Positions 1 to 8,236 of a DNA stretch of 64,000 bases are shown piece after piece (positions within the stretch are counted from its first letter, which is position 1; every line of letters starts with the position of its first letter). A model generated the notes under the pieces. It was not told where the DNA came from. It made no database searches and saw only the letters and a program-made list of their open reading frames with translations. The position numbers and the translations under genes were made by a program. The DNA comes from Rubrobacter tropicus (lineage in GTDB: Bacteria > Actinomycetota > Rubrobacteria > Rubrobacterales > Rubrobacteraceae), in NCBI RefSeq assembly GCF_011492945.1, contig NZ_CP045119.1, positions 2,108,001-2,172,000 of the forward strand, read 5' to 3'.

Positions 1-208
1 GACGTTCCTCAAGGAGAACGAGGGCGTCCGCAACCGCGTCCTCGCCGACATCTACGACAAGCTCGGCTTCGACAACCCGAACGCCGGGGCGAACGCCGGG
101 GCGAACGCCGGGGCGAACGCCGACGGCGCTAACGGGTCCGCAGAGAGGGCCAACGGCGTCGCGGACCAGGACCTCGTCGCGGAGGCCCCGGCGGGTCGGC
201 CGGTCTAA
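1..208 (+). CDS. recA: RecA recombinase, C-terminal end (5' part outside window)
   Basis: This is the last 68 codons of RecA, the ATP-dependent strand-exchange protein that also triggers the SOS response. The frame opens with the conserved RecA C-terminal stretch TFLKENEGVRNRVLADI and ends at TAA 206-208. It is followed by the acidic, low-complexity tail usual for RecA. The tail contains a short amino-acid repeat (NAGA) built from a 12-base tandem repeat. The ATPase core lies upstream of the window. recX follows 12 bases later on the same strand, the standard recA-recX arrangement. Confidence 0.93.
   Translation, partial: TFLKENEGVRNRVLADIYDKLGFDNPNAGANAGANAGANADGANGSAERANGVADQDLVAEAPAGRPV
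80..121 (+). repeat. 12-base tandem repeat, 3.5 copies, in the recA tail
   Basis: The unit aacgccggggcg occurs three times in a row (80-91, 92-103, 104-115), followed by a half copy. It keeps the reading frame and encodes repeated Asn-Ala-Gly-Ala in the disordered RecA C-terminus. Copy number could vary by slippage without breaking the frame. Confidence 0.85.
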
Positions 209-220
209 GGGCGGTCCGGT

Positions 221-829
221 TTGCCCGAGATCACGGGCGCGAAGGAGCGGCGGAACCGGGTCAGGATCTCCGTGGACGGGGAGTTCTGGGCCGAGCTGGA
301 CGCCGCAGTCGCACGAGAACGCGGCCTCCGTGAGGGGGCCGCGTTCTCGTGCGAGGAGCTCGAGGAAGCCAGGGTGGCGGGGGAGAGGCCGCTCGCCATG
401 GGCCGGGCCCTGAACCTGCTCGGCTACCGCGCGCGGTCCGAGGGGGAGGTCCGAGAGAGGCTCGGGCGTTACGGGTACGCGTCAGGGACCATCGAGGTCG
501 TCGTTGCCCGCCTGTTCGAGCTCGGTTACCTGGACGACGAGGAGTTCGCCCGCCAGAAGGCGCGGGAGAAGGCGCAGCGATACGGGCCCAGGCGGGTCTC
601 CGCCGACCTGCTCAAGAGCGGGGTCGGGCGGGAGGTGGCAGCGGTGGCTGTCGAAGAAGAGTTCGCCGGTCGGTCCGAGCTCGAGGACGCTAGAAGTGCT
701 GTGGCGCGGCGGTATAATGGGGTGGGATCCGAGGCCGAGGCGCGCAGGGTCTACGGTTTTCTGGCGCGTCGCGGTTACTCGGCCGGGGTCTGCGCCGAGG
801 TCGCCGGGGAGCATCGGGGACGGGCGTAG
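221..829 (+). CDS. recX: RecX, regulator of RecA
   Basis: RecX binds RecA filaments and limits or remodels RecA activity. The 202-residue product shows the three-helix RecX repeats, with LLGYRARSEGEVRERL near residue 65, LGYLDDEEFARQKAREKAQ near residue 107 and a C-terminal repeat containing FLARRGYS. The start is TTG at 221, 12 bases after the recA stop; the preceding bases are a weak ribosome site, so translation may depend on recA. The coding sequence contains a 21-bp hairpin at 309-354 that could reduce recX expression relative to recA. Confidence 0.93.
   Translation: MPEITGAKERRNRVRISVDGEFWAELDAAVARERGLREGAAFSCEELEEARVAGERPLAMGRALNLLGYRARSEGEVRERLGRYGYASGTIEVVVARLFELGYLDDEEFARQKAREKAQRYGPRRVSADLLKSGVGREVAAVAVEEEFAGRSELEDARSAVARRYNGVGSEAEARRVYGFLARRGYSAGVCAEVAGEHRGRA
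309..354 (+). other. 21-bp hairpin with GTGA tetraloop inside recX
   Basis: Bases 309-326 are perfectly complementary to 337-354 (18 bp). The stem continues inward through three more pairs, one of them G-U, to a GTGA loop at 330-333. GUGA is a GNRA tetraloop, the class that caps very stable RNA hairpins. It lies about 90 bases into recX, in codons for residues 30-45, and no U-run follows. A role as attenuator, pause site or mRNA-processing site between recA and recX is inference. Confidence 0.8.
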
Positions 830-899
830 TCCCAACAAGGACTGTCCATTTAACTCGATGCCGGGCCTCGAAACAGGGGCCCGTTGAAGGAGACAACCC

Positions 900-2444
900 G
901 TGAATGTTCTGTTACTGGTCCTCGGGCTTGCCGTTGGCGCGATCGCCGGAACGGCGGTCGGCTACTTCGTCTGCAGATCTCGCATGCAGGCCAGCCAGAC
1001 CCAGGCCCGCTCCGACGCCCGCTCCATAGTAGAAGACGCCCGCCGCGAGGCCGAAGCCGCCCGTCGCGAGGCCGAGCTCGCCGCCAAGGAATCCGCGCTC
1101 AAGCTCAAAGACGACGCCGAGGCCGAGATCCGATCCCGCCGCGCCGAAGTCTCGCGCGTCGAGGAGCGCCTGGACAACCGCGACGCCGCCCTCGAACGCC
1201 GCGAGGGCGAGCTCGAAGCCCGCCGCAGGCGCCTGGGCGAAGACGAAGAGGCGCTCGCCCGCAGAAAGGAAGAGCTGCAGCAGAGAGAATCCGAGCAGCT
1301 CAGGATCCTCGAAGAGCTCTCCGGCCTCACGCGCGACGAGGCCGAGCGCCGCCTCTTCTCCGGCCTCGAATCCGAGCTCGAGACCGACCTCGGGAAGATG
1401 GTGAGGGACATGACCATCGAGGCCGAGGAGAAGGCCGACCAGGAGGCCCGCAGGCTCATCTCCACCACGATGGAGAGGGTTGCCTCGGACCTGACTTCGG
1501 AGTCGACGGTAAAGGCCGTCAGCCTTCCGTCGGACGACATGAAGGGCAGGGTCATAGGCCGCGAGGGCAGGAACATCCGGGCCTTCGAGGCCGCGACGGG
1601 CGTGGACGTCATAATCGACGACACGCCCGAGACGGTCGTGATCTCGTGCTTCGACCCCGTCCGCAGGGAGGTCGCCAGGGTTGCCATGGGCCGCCTGGTG
1701 CAGGACGGCCGCATCCACCCTGGGCGCATCGAGGGCATCGTCGCCAAGGCGAAGAAGGACGTCGAGAAGGAGATGAAGGCCGCCGGGCGCCAGGCGCTCT
1801 ACGACGCCAAGATCACGGGCAACATGCACAACGACCTGACCCGCCTGCTCGGCGCCCTGAAGTACCGCACCTCTTACGGCCAGAACGTTCTCGCCCACTC
1901 CGTGGAGGTGGCCAACATCTGCGGCATGATGGCCCAGGAACTCGGCGCCAACGCCAAGCTCGCCCGCAGGGCCGCCCTCCTCCACGACGTCGGCAAGGCT
2001 ATAGACCACGAGGTCGAGGGGACTCACGCCATCATCGGCGGGCGGTTCGCCAAGAAGTCCGGCGAGTCCGACGACGTGGTCAGGGCCATAAGCGCCCACC
2101 ACCACGAGATCGAGATGGAGACGGTCGAGGACGTGCTCGTCGCGACCGCCGACGCCGTCTCGGCGGCCCGCCCCGGCGCCCGCCGGGAGACGACGGAGAC
2201 CTACATCGAGCGCCTGCGCTCCCTGGAGGACATAGCGCAAGGGCACCGCGGCGTCGACAAGGCCTACGCGATCCAGGCCGGGCGCGAGATCCGGGTGATG
2301 GTCCAGCCCTCCGAAGTCGACGACCGTATAGCAGCCAAGCTCGCCTACGACATCTCCAAGCAGATAGAGACGGACCTCGAGTACCCGGGCCAGATCAAGG
2401 TGACCGTCATCCGCGAGAGCCGCGTCAGCGAGGTCGCGCGCTAG
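900..2444 (+). CDS. rny: Ribonuclease Y
   Basis: RNase Y is a membrane-anchored endoribonuclease that starts bulk mRNA decay. The 514-residue protein has an N-terminal membrane helix (residues 2-25), a long charged coiled coil to about residue 200, a KH RNA-binding domain with GRVIGREGRNIRAFE, and an HD phosphohydrolase domain with LLHDVGKAIDHE that supplies the metal ligands. The GTG start at 900 follows a good ribosome site (gaaggag). The length matches the family. The next gene begins 4 bases after the stop, so the two are probably cotranscribed. Confidence 0.97.
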   Translation: MNVLLLVLGLAVGAIAGTAVGYFVCRSRMQASQTQARSDARSIVEDARREAEAARREAELAAKESALKLKDDAEAEIRSRRAEVSRVEERLDNRDAALERREGELEARRRRLGEDEEALARRKEELQQRESEQLRILEELSGLTRDEAERRLFSGLESELETDLGKMVRDMTIEAEEKADQEARRLISTTMERVASDLTSESTVKAVSLPSDDMKGRVIGREGRNIRAFEAATGVDVIIDDTPETVVISCFDPVRREVARVAMGRLVQDGRIHPGRIEGIVAKAKKDVEKEMKAAGRQALYDAKITGNMHNDLTRLLGALKYRTSYGQNVLAHSVEVANICGMMAQELGANAKLARRAALLHDVGKAIDHEVEGTHAIIGGRFAKKSGESDDVVRAISAHHHEIEMETVEDVLVATADAVSAARPGARRETTETYIERLRSLEDIAQGHRGVDKAYAIQAGREIRVMVQPSEVDDRIAAKLAYDISKQIETDLEYPGQIKVTVIRESRVSEVAR

Positions 2445-2448
2445 CGCG

Positions 2449-3369
2449 ATGGAGGGACCCTACAGGGACCTCGGCTCCGGCTTCGCCCGCCTCACCGGCG
2501 TCGAAGGCGCCCGCCGGGGCCCCTCCCCGATAACCCACGTCGAGGACGCCCTCGTCGAACTCCTGCGCAACGCTCGCGACGCCGGCGCAGCCCGCGTCTT
2601 CGTCGCCTCGACCCTGACGGGCCGCCGCTTCCGCACCCTGACGGTAATTGACGACGGCACGGGCATCCCCGACGCCTACGCCCCGCTAATCTTCGAGCCC
2701 GGCGTTACCACCCGCCACCTTGCGCCAGTCCCGGACCCCGCCGCCCGCACGGGCTCCCACCACGGGGCGGGCCTCGCCCTCTACCACCTCAAACGGGCCG
2801 CGACCGCGGCCGAAGTCCTCTCCCCGTCACGGCCAACCGCCCTCAGGGCCACGTTCGACACCAGAACCCTCCCCGAACGCACCCTCCAGTCCGCCTCCCG
2901 CACCTCGAGAACGAACCTCCTCGCCATCGCCGAGTCCTTCGCCCGAGAATCGGCCAACGCCACCATCTACTACGATTCCCCCGCCAGCATCCTGGCAGCC
3001 CTGTTAAAAAACCACATAATACACACAGAAGAGAGCGTCGGTAGACTACGCGATAGGGCATCGGGTATCGGCCTTGACCTCTCGTCCCGGACGGTGCAGC
3101 GGGTGTTGAGGGGTGAGGTCCGGCCAGCCAGCGAGTTGACCGTAGACGAACCGGGAATTCGTCCGAAAGAGACGCGTCGAGGGAGAGGGACGGGGAGTGG
3201 GGGGGCCGTGTTGCCCTTCGGGGAGAAGGAAAAGGCCGAGATCGCGGCTATACTGGGACGGGCGGCCCGCGCCGGGTACGTGGAGGTGGACGACCTCAGG
3301 GTAGTGTCGCGCCCAGGTGAGATCCTCCTGAAAGCCCGCGTCTACGAACCGGAGGAAGAGTATGAGTGA
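2449..3369 (+). CDS. GHKL-type ATP-binding protein of unknown function
   Basis: This 306-residue protein carries the GHKL (HATPase) nucleotide fold. The N-box ELLRNARDAGA lies near residue 36, the G1 box DDGTGIP near 69, and a G2-like segment GSHHGAGLALYHL near 103. The N-box is closer to MutL/Hsp90-type ATPases than to sensor kinases, and there is no histidine-kinase dimerisation domain and no membrane segment. The remaining 170 residues hold helical, partly basic sequence, including TVQRVLRGEV, and an acidic C-terminus; I do not recognise them. It starts 4 bases after rny and its TGA overlaps the miaB GTG, so it is probably translationally coupled to miaB. I assign no function. Confidence 0.8.
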   Translation: MEGPYRDLGSGFARLTGVEGARRGPSPITHVEDALVELLRNARDAGAARVFVASTLTGRRFRTLTVIDDGTGIPDAYAPLIFEPGVTTRHLAPVPDPAARTGSHHGAGLALYHLKRAATAAEVLSPSRPTALRATFDTRTLPERTLQSASRTSRTNLLAIAESFARESANATIYYDSPASILAALLKNHIIHTEESVGRLRDRASGIGLDLSSRTVQRVLRGEVRPASELTVDEPGIRPKETRRGRGTGSGGAVLPFGEKEKAEIAAILGRAARAGYVEVDDLRVVSRPGEILLKARVYEPEEEYE

Positions 3370-4685
3370 GACCACCCCGTGCAACTCACCCGCAAGCCGA
3401 AGCCCGCCCCAAAACGGCACCAGGCGCGGGCAAGACGGCGTGCATAAGGACCTTCGGCTGCCAGATGAACGTGCACGACTCTGACAGGATGCGGCGCATG
3501 ATCCTGGACGCAGGGTACGCCGAGGTCCCGCGCTACGAGGACGCGGACATAGTCATCCTCAACACCTGCTACGTGCGCGAGAACGCCGTGGACCGCGTCC
3601 GCGGACACTTGGGCGAACTCACCCGCCTCAAGAGGTCCGGCCGCCTCAAAAAAGTGGCCCTCACCGGCTGCATAGGAGCCGCCGAAGAATCCGAAACCCT
3701 CCGCCGCCAATTCGGTATAGACCTCGTTTTGGGTACTCATAATACGTACGAGTTGGCCGAGTTCGTGGGGTTACCCACGATGGAAGAGACGTACACTCCC
3801 GAACTACCGGGGACGGAAGGCGGACACTCAGCTTTCGTCACGATAATGACCGGCTGCAACTACCGGTGCAGCTACTGCATAGTCCCGACCGTGAGGGGAA
3901 GGATGGTGTGCAGGTCGAAAGAGAGCATCCTCTCTGAGGTGGATCGGCTAGTGGAGGGCGGCACCGGGTACGTGACGCTGCTCGGGCAGACGGTGGACGC
4001 CTGGAGGCAGGACGGCGAGAGGTTCTGTGATCTGCTGGAGGCGGTCTCGGAGCGGGCGCCGAGGGTGTGGTTCACCACCAGCCACCCGTCCAACATGGAA
4101 GACAGGACTCTGCGGGCCATCGGCGAGAGGGAGACGATAGTAAAGCGGCTGCATTTGCCGGTCCAGTCCGGTTCGGATCGGATGCTGAAGATCATGCACC
4201 GCGGTTACAAGGCAGAGAGGTACAGGCGAAAGATAGAAGTCTTCCGGGAGGCCGCGCCGGGCGGGACCCTGAGCACGGACATCATAGTCGGGCATCCGGG
4301 GGAGACGGAGGAAGACCACGAGGCGACCTTGAAGCTCGTCGAAGACTGCCAGTTCGACTCCGCGTACGTCTTCAAGTTCTCGCCGAGGGATGGGACCGAG
4401 GCGGCTAACATCGGGGGTGTCGTTTCGCAGGAGGTGGCGCAGAAGAGGTTCGTCGAGGTGTTGCGGGCCGTCGAGGGCAACGCTTTCAGGCGGAACAGGG
4501 CAAAGATAGGGGCCGTCGAGGACGTGTACGTCCGTCACGGGGCCAACGAGGAAGGGCGCGCCATAGGCGAGACCTGGAGCGGGCACGCCGTCCACCTAAA
4601 GACGGGAGCGGTGCCCGGGTCGTACGTGAGGGCAAGGGTGGGATCGGCCGGCCCTCACGTGCTCTACGCGGAACCGATCCGCTAA
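3366..4685 (+). CDS. miaB: tRNA-2-methylthio-N6-dimethylallyladenosine synthase MiaB
   Basis: MiaB is a radical-SAM methylthiotransferase that converts i6A37 to ms2i6A37 in tRNA. The N-terminal UPF0004 domain supplies cysteines 32, 68 and 102 (FGCQMN, NTCYVREN, LTGCIG) for the auxiliary 4Fe-4S cluster. The radical-SAM motif CNYRCSYC holds cysteines 164, 168 and 171. A TRAM-like domain ends the 439-residue protein. The GTG start at 3366 overlaps the stop of the GHKL gene (GTGA). miaA, which makes its i6A substrate, follows directly. Confidence 0.97.
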   Translation: MRPPRATHPQAEARPKTAPGAGKTACIRTFGCQMNVHDSDRMRRMILDAGYAEVPRYEDADIVILNTCYVRENAVDRVRGHLGELTRLKRSGRLKKVALTGCIGAAEESETLRRQFGIDLVLGTHNTYELAEFVGLPTMEETYTPELPGTEGGHSAFVTIMTGCNYRCSYCIVPTVRGRMVCRSKESILSEVDRLVEGGTGYVTLLGQTVDAWRQDGERFCDLLEAVSERAPRVWFTTSHPSNMEDRTLRAIGERETIVKRLHLPVQSGSDRMLKIMHRGYKAERYRRKIEVFREAAPGGTLSTDIIVGHPGETEEDHEATLKLVEDCQFDSAYVFKFSPRDGTEAANIGGVVSQEVAQKRFVEVLRAVEGNAFRRNRAKIGAVEDVYVRHGANEEGRAIGETWSGHAVHLKTGAVPGSYVRARVGSAGPHVLYAEPIR

Positions 4686-4699
4686 AGGGAGCGGTCGGC

Positions 4700-5566
4700 A
4701 CGAAGAGGCAAAAAAAGAAGGTTCTCGCAGTCTGCGGTCCCACGGCCGCCGGCAAGAGTGACCTTTCGGACGCTCTCGCGGAACGTTTCTCCGGGGACTT
4801 TGGGGTCCACGTTCCGGTGATAGCCGTCGACTCGATGCAAGTCTATTCGGGGATAGAGAAGATCACGAACCAGTCGAGGAGAAGGCCGGCGGAGCTCGTC
4901 TGCGTGGTCCCCGTCACGGAGCGCTGGACGGTGGCCAGACACGCTGAGGAGGCGCTGGATATTATCTCGGGCTCAAAGAACGGGGTCGTGCTCGACGCCG
5001 GCACCGGGATGTACCTAAACGCCATCCTCCTGGACATACCGATGGCCCCGAAGGTGCCCGCGCTGGTTAGAGAAGCGGCGCAAAGGGCCACCGTAGACGA
5101 TGCGAACCCCCGCAGGGCCTCAAGGTCGGCCGAGCTGGAGATGTCCGGGGCCGACAAAAGGGGCTCCATCTGGTCCGGGGACTTGAGGTACGAAACGACG
5201 ATGCTCTACATAAGGCCGCAGAGGGACGTGCTGGATGCCTCGATCTCCGAAAGGTCGGAGAGGATCTGCGAAACCGGCCTGGGGGAGGCGCGGATGATCC
5301 AACGAATGCAGAAGGAGGGGCAGGAAATAAACCCCTCCGTCCTGGAAGCCGTCGGCGTCGCGGAGATGCTGCAACTGGCCGACGGGAGGATCACGGCGGA
5401 GCAGGCGAGAGACCGTATCTCCGCGAGAACGAGACGGCTCGCCAGAAAGCAGATGCGCTGGTTCGATAAGCTGGCGAGGACCATCGGGAATCGCGCGAGA
5501 ATCGTCACCGTGGGCGACCCCCAAGGCGGGGAATTGAATACCATGCATGATACAATGTGGGAATGA
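4700..5566 (+). CDS. miaA: tRNA dimethylallyltransferase MiaA, start codon apparently ACG
   Basis: MiaA transfers the dimethylallyl group from DMAPP to A37 of tRNA. Typical signatures are present: the P-loop GPTAAGKS at about residue 10, DSMQVY, and DAGTGMYL. The first ATG/GTG/TTG in frame is GTG 4817, but starting there would delete the P-loop. The open frame reaches back past the miaB stop with no standard start. ACG at 4700, 9 bases after aaaggga, would give a normal N-terminus (KRQKKKVLAVCGPTAAGKS). Either ACG is used or an ATG has been changed by mutation or sequencing error. The stop at 5564-5566 overlaps the hflX ATG. Confidence 0.88.
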   Translation, partial: TKRQKKKVLAVCGPTAAGKSDLSDALAERFSGDFGVHVPVIAVDSMQVYSGIEKITNQSRRRPAELVCVVPVTERWTVARHAEEALDIISGSKNGVVLDAGTGMYLNAILLDIPMAPKVPALVREAAQRATVDDANPRRASRSAELEMSGADKRGSIWSGDLRYETTMLYIRPQRDVLDASISERSERICETGLGEARMIQRMQKEGQEINPSVLEAVGVAEMLQLADGRITAEQARDRISARTRRLARKQMRWFDKLARTIGNRARIVTVGDPQGGELNTMHDTMWE

Positions 5567-6852
5567 TGGATCTCACGGAAGAAGGGAACGCTCGGGCCGT
5601 TTTGGTTGGGGCCGGGGAGCCCCGTCACATGGGGGAGTTGCGGAGGCTTGCGACGACGCTCGGGATGGAGGTCGTTGGTGTCGTGGAGCAGGCGAGGCGG
5701 GACAACGCCGGCTACATTGGCCTCGGCAAGCGCGAGGAGTTGCGCGGGGTCGTCGAGGAGGCTGACGCCGGGTTCGTGGTGACGGATGACGAGTTGACGG
5801 CCTCCCAGGCTAGGACCCTGGAGCGGGGATCCGGCGCCAACGTGGTCGACAGGACGGAGTTGATCATACGCATCTTCGAGGTCCACGCCGGGGATGCCGC
5901 GAGCAGGCTTGAGGTCGAGCTGGCGGACCTCCAGTACCGGCTGCCCAGGGTCAAGGGCCGCAACCCCGAGCTCAGCCGCCTCGGCGGCGGCAGGGGCGGG
6001 TCCGGCGGAGGGGCCAGGCGGGGCAGCGGCGAGCAGCAACTGGAGTACGATCGCCGCGTCATAAGGGGCCGCATAGACACGATAAACAGGAAGCTTCGCC
6101 GGGAGAAGGTGGGCCGCGAGGTCCGCGGGGCAAGGCTCAAGGAGGGGGCCACGCCCACCGTCGCGCTCGTCGGCTACACCAACGCCGGAAAGACCACGAT
6201 CCTGAACGCGATGAGCGGGGCCGGCAGATCCACCAAAGACCGGCTCTTCGAGACGCTCGAGACCACCACACGGACCGTACAGGGGACCGCCACGGCCAAT
6301 GGCTCCGAAGGCGCGCACCCAGACTTCGTGGTAACGGACACCGTCGGCTTCATAAGGAAGCTGCCGACCCAGCTCGTACACTCGTTTGCCTCGACGCTCG
6401 AGGCCGCCATCGACGCGGACGTCCGCGTCCTGTGCGCGGACGCCTCCAGCCCCGAGCTCCCCGACGAGATAGCCACCGTCGGCCGCACGCTCAGGGAGGG
6501 CCTCGTCGGCGGCGATAACGAAGAGCCCTGGGATATCCTGTGCCTGAACAAGATGGACCTCGTGGGCGAGGAGAGGGCGTGGGATTTGCGCGCCGAGTAC
6601 CCGGACGCCGTCTTCGTGAGCGCCACGGGGGGAGGCGTGGGGCCCCTGCTGGAGGCCGTGTACGGCGAGATCTCGGTCCGGCGGGAGAGGATCGAGGTCC
6701 TCATACCCCACGAGGATTACGCGCAGGCGAGCAGGCTTTACGGGCTGGCCGAGATCCACGACCAGAAGAGCACCGAAGAGGGCCTCTGGATGGACGTCAG
6801 CCTCCCGAGATCCGCCTCGGCCAGGTACTCCCGCTACAGGGTACCCGGTTAA
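5563..6852 (+). CDS. hflX: GTPase HflX
   Basis: HflX is a ribosome-associated GTPase that splits stalled or stressed 70S ribosomes. The N-terminal HflX domain includes NAGYIGLGKREEL and is followed by a Gly/Arg-rich linker (GGGRGGSGGGARRG). The G domain shows the P-loop GYTNAGKTT near residue 204, the Walker B region DTVGFIRKLP and the NKMD specificity motif. I chose ATG 5563 because it overlaps the miaA TGA (ATGA); an in-frame GTG lies at 5557. The miaA-hflX order is a widespread arrangement. Confidence 0.94.
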   Translation: MMDLTEEGNARAVLVGAGEPRHMGELRRLATTLGMEVVGVVEQARRDNAGYIGLGKREELRGVVEEADAGFVVTDDELTASQARTLERGSGANVVDRTELIIRIFEVHAGDAASRLEVELADLQYRLPRVKGRNPELSRLGGGRGGSGGGARRGSGEQQLEYDRRVIRGRIDTINRKLRREKVGREVRGARLKEGATPTVALVGYTNAGKTTILNAMSGAGRSTKDRLFETLETTTRTVQGTATANGSEGAHPDFVVTDTVGFIRKLPTQLVHSFASTLEAAIDADVRVLCADASSPELPDEIATVGRTLREGLVGGDNEEPWDILCLNKMDLVGEERAWDLRAEYPDAVFVSATGGGVGPLLEAVYGEISVRRERIEVLIPHEDYAQASRLYGLAEIHDQKSTEEGLWMDVSLPRSASARYSRYRVPG

Positions 6853-6865
6853 CGGGACCGCACCA

Positions 6866-7582
6866 ATGGGCGACCAGACGCCCCCAGGCGTCTACGACGA
6901 CCTGAGACTGCCCGCCCCCAAAGACCCCGCAAGGCCTTACGTCCTGGTGAACATGGTCTCCTCCGTTAACGGCGTGGCCTCCGTAGGCGGAAAAGCCGCC
7001 GGTATAGGGAAAAGCGCGGACCGGAAGGCAATGAGGGGGCTAAGGTCCGTCGTCGACGCCGTGATGGTCGGCGCCGGGACCCTCAGGGCGGAGAGGATGA
7101 GGCTCGGCCTGGATGACCCTTCCTTGCCGCAACCTTTGGCCGTTATCCTCTGCGGCCCCGAACCGCCGACCATCGGCGAGAGGCTGATCAGGGACCCCGC
7201 CCAGCGCGTGCTACTCGCGTTCCCCAAAGAAGCTTCTGGCGCGTACGAACACCCCACAAAAGGCATCGACCTGATGCCGACGCCGAGCCTTCCCGACGGC
7301 CGCGTGGACCTCAGAGCCGCCCTGCGCAAGCTTCGAACCGACCACGGCGTGGCGCGGCTCCTGGTCGAGGGCGGCCCGAAAACAAACGGCGCGCTCCTCG
7401 CGCAAGGCCTCGTGGACGAACTCTTCGTCACCATCTCGCCGCTACTACTCCCGACTACCGGCGGCCACATCGTCGACGTCGGCGCGGGCGCTTCGCGCGA
7501 ACTGAGACTCCACTCCACCAAAACATCCGGCGACGAAATCTTCCTGAGATACACCGTGCCAGGGGGCCAACCAGGCCCCTGA
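6866..7582 (+). CDS. RibD C-terminal-domain reductase (DHFR-like pyrimidine reductase family)
   Basis: The 238-residue protein matches the stand-alone RibD-C/DHFR-like fold that uses NADPH to reduce a ribosylamino-pyrimidine. Recognisable segments are VNMVSSVNGVASVGGK at the start, DAVMVGAGTLRAERM, and VEGGPKTNGALLAQGLVDEL near residue 165. There is no N-terminal deaminase domain, so it is not a complete RibD. Stand-alone members of this family occur widely in actinobacteria, and their substrate is often unproven. A GC hairpin spans its last codons. It starts 13 bases after hflX, so it probably shares that transcript. Confidence 0.8.
   Translation: MGDQTPPGVYDDLRLPAPKDPARPYVLVNMVSSVNGVASVGGKAAGIGKSADRKAMRGLRSVVDAVMVGAGTLRAERMRLGLDDPSLPQPLAVILCGPEPPTIGERLIRDPAQRVLLAFPKEASGAYEHPTKGIDLMPTPSLPDGRVDLRAALRKLRTDHGVARLLVEGGPKTNGALLAQGLVDELFVTISPLLLPTTGGHIVDVGAGASRELRLHSTKTSGDEIFLRYTVPGGQPGP
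7563..7579 (+). terminator. Short GC hairpin at the end of the reductase gene
   Basis: GGGGCC at 7563-7568 pairs with GGCCCC at 7574-7579 around a 5-base loop, just before the stop codon at 7580-7582. No clear T-run follows, although an A/T-rich stretch begins at 7590. It may end the hflX transcript ahead of the pyrophosphatase promoter. Confidence 0.4.
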
Positions 7583-7624
7583 CGGACGCAAAATTCAACT
7601 TCCGAGAATTACCGTTATGCGAAG

Positions 7625-7654
7625 TTGGAGCGCGAGGGGGGCGAAGGGTAGTAA
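7625..7654 (+). promoter_or_regulatory. Candidate promoter for inorganic pyrophosphatase
   Basis: TTGGAG at 7625-7630 and TAGTAA at 7649-7654 are separated by 18 bases, a reasonable -35/-10 pair. Transcription would begin about 40 bases before the chosen GTG start of ppa at 7704. Confidence 0.5.
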
Positions 7655-7703
7655 GCTGGGGCCTTCGATAACGTTTGGGAGACGCGAGTCAGGAGGCGGT
7701 GTT

Positions 7704-8213
7704 GTGGCTTTGGATCTTGAGGCCTTACCCCTTGGTGATGACGCCCCGCGGGTGGTCAACGCGGTCGTCGAGATACCGGTCGGAAGCCGCAACAAGTACG
7801 AGTGGTTCCCGGGGCTCGGGCTTATAGGTCGCGACAGGGTCTTGCCCGGGAACGTCCGTTACCCCGTCGAGTACGGCTTCCTTCCTTCGACGAATTATCA
7901 GGGAGATCCCTTCGACGTCCTGGTCGCCGCGTACGAGCCAACGTTCCCCGGCTGCGTCATCAAAGCCCGGCCCGTCGGCGCCATGCACCTGACGGATACC
8001 GAGGGCGAAGAGCACAAGATACTCGCGGTCCCGGACGACGATCCACGCTTCGACGCCATAGAAACCATCGACGACTTCCCCGAGCAGAACCTGCACGAGA
8101 TAGAACAGTTCTTAGAAGTCTACAAACGACTCGAAGGCGACGAACGCGCCGAGGTGCACGGATGGCTCTCGCTCGAAGAGACGTACGACCTGATACGCAA
8201 ACACGCCACATAG
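7704..8213 (+). CDS. ppa: Inorganic pyrophosphatase (family I)
   Basis: This cytoplasmic Mg-dependent enzyme hydrolyses pyrophosphate and so pulls biosynthetic reactions forward. Family motifs are VVEIPVGSRNKYEW, YPVEYGFLP, the active-site segment GDPFDVLV and a shortened C-terminal region. I place the start at GTG 7704, 7 bases after aggagg at 7691-7696. The open frame extends further upstream to 7617 but that part has no family sequence. The resulting 169 residues fit the family. It converges with the recombinase gene on the other strand. Confidence 0.94.
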   Translation: MALDLEALPLGDDAPRVVNAVVEIPVGSRNKYEWFPGLGLIGRDRVLPGNVRYPVEYGFLPSTNYQGDPFDVLVAAYEPTFPGCVIKARPVGAMHLTDTEGEEHKILAVPDDDPRFDAIETIDDFPEQNLHEIEQFLEVYKRLEGDERAEVHGWLSLEETYDLIRKHAT

Positions 8214-8236
8214 GTGTGCCCACCCACCGGGATCGC

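Noticed and set aside
884-2533. 549-codon plus-strand frame overlapping rny
   Set aside because: It is in another frame of RNase Y, extremely Arg-rich, and has no start signal.
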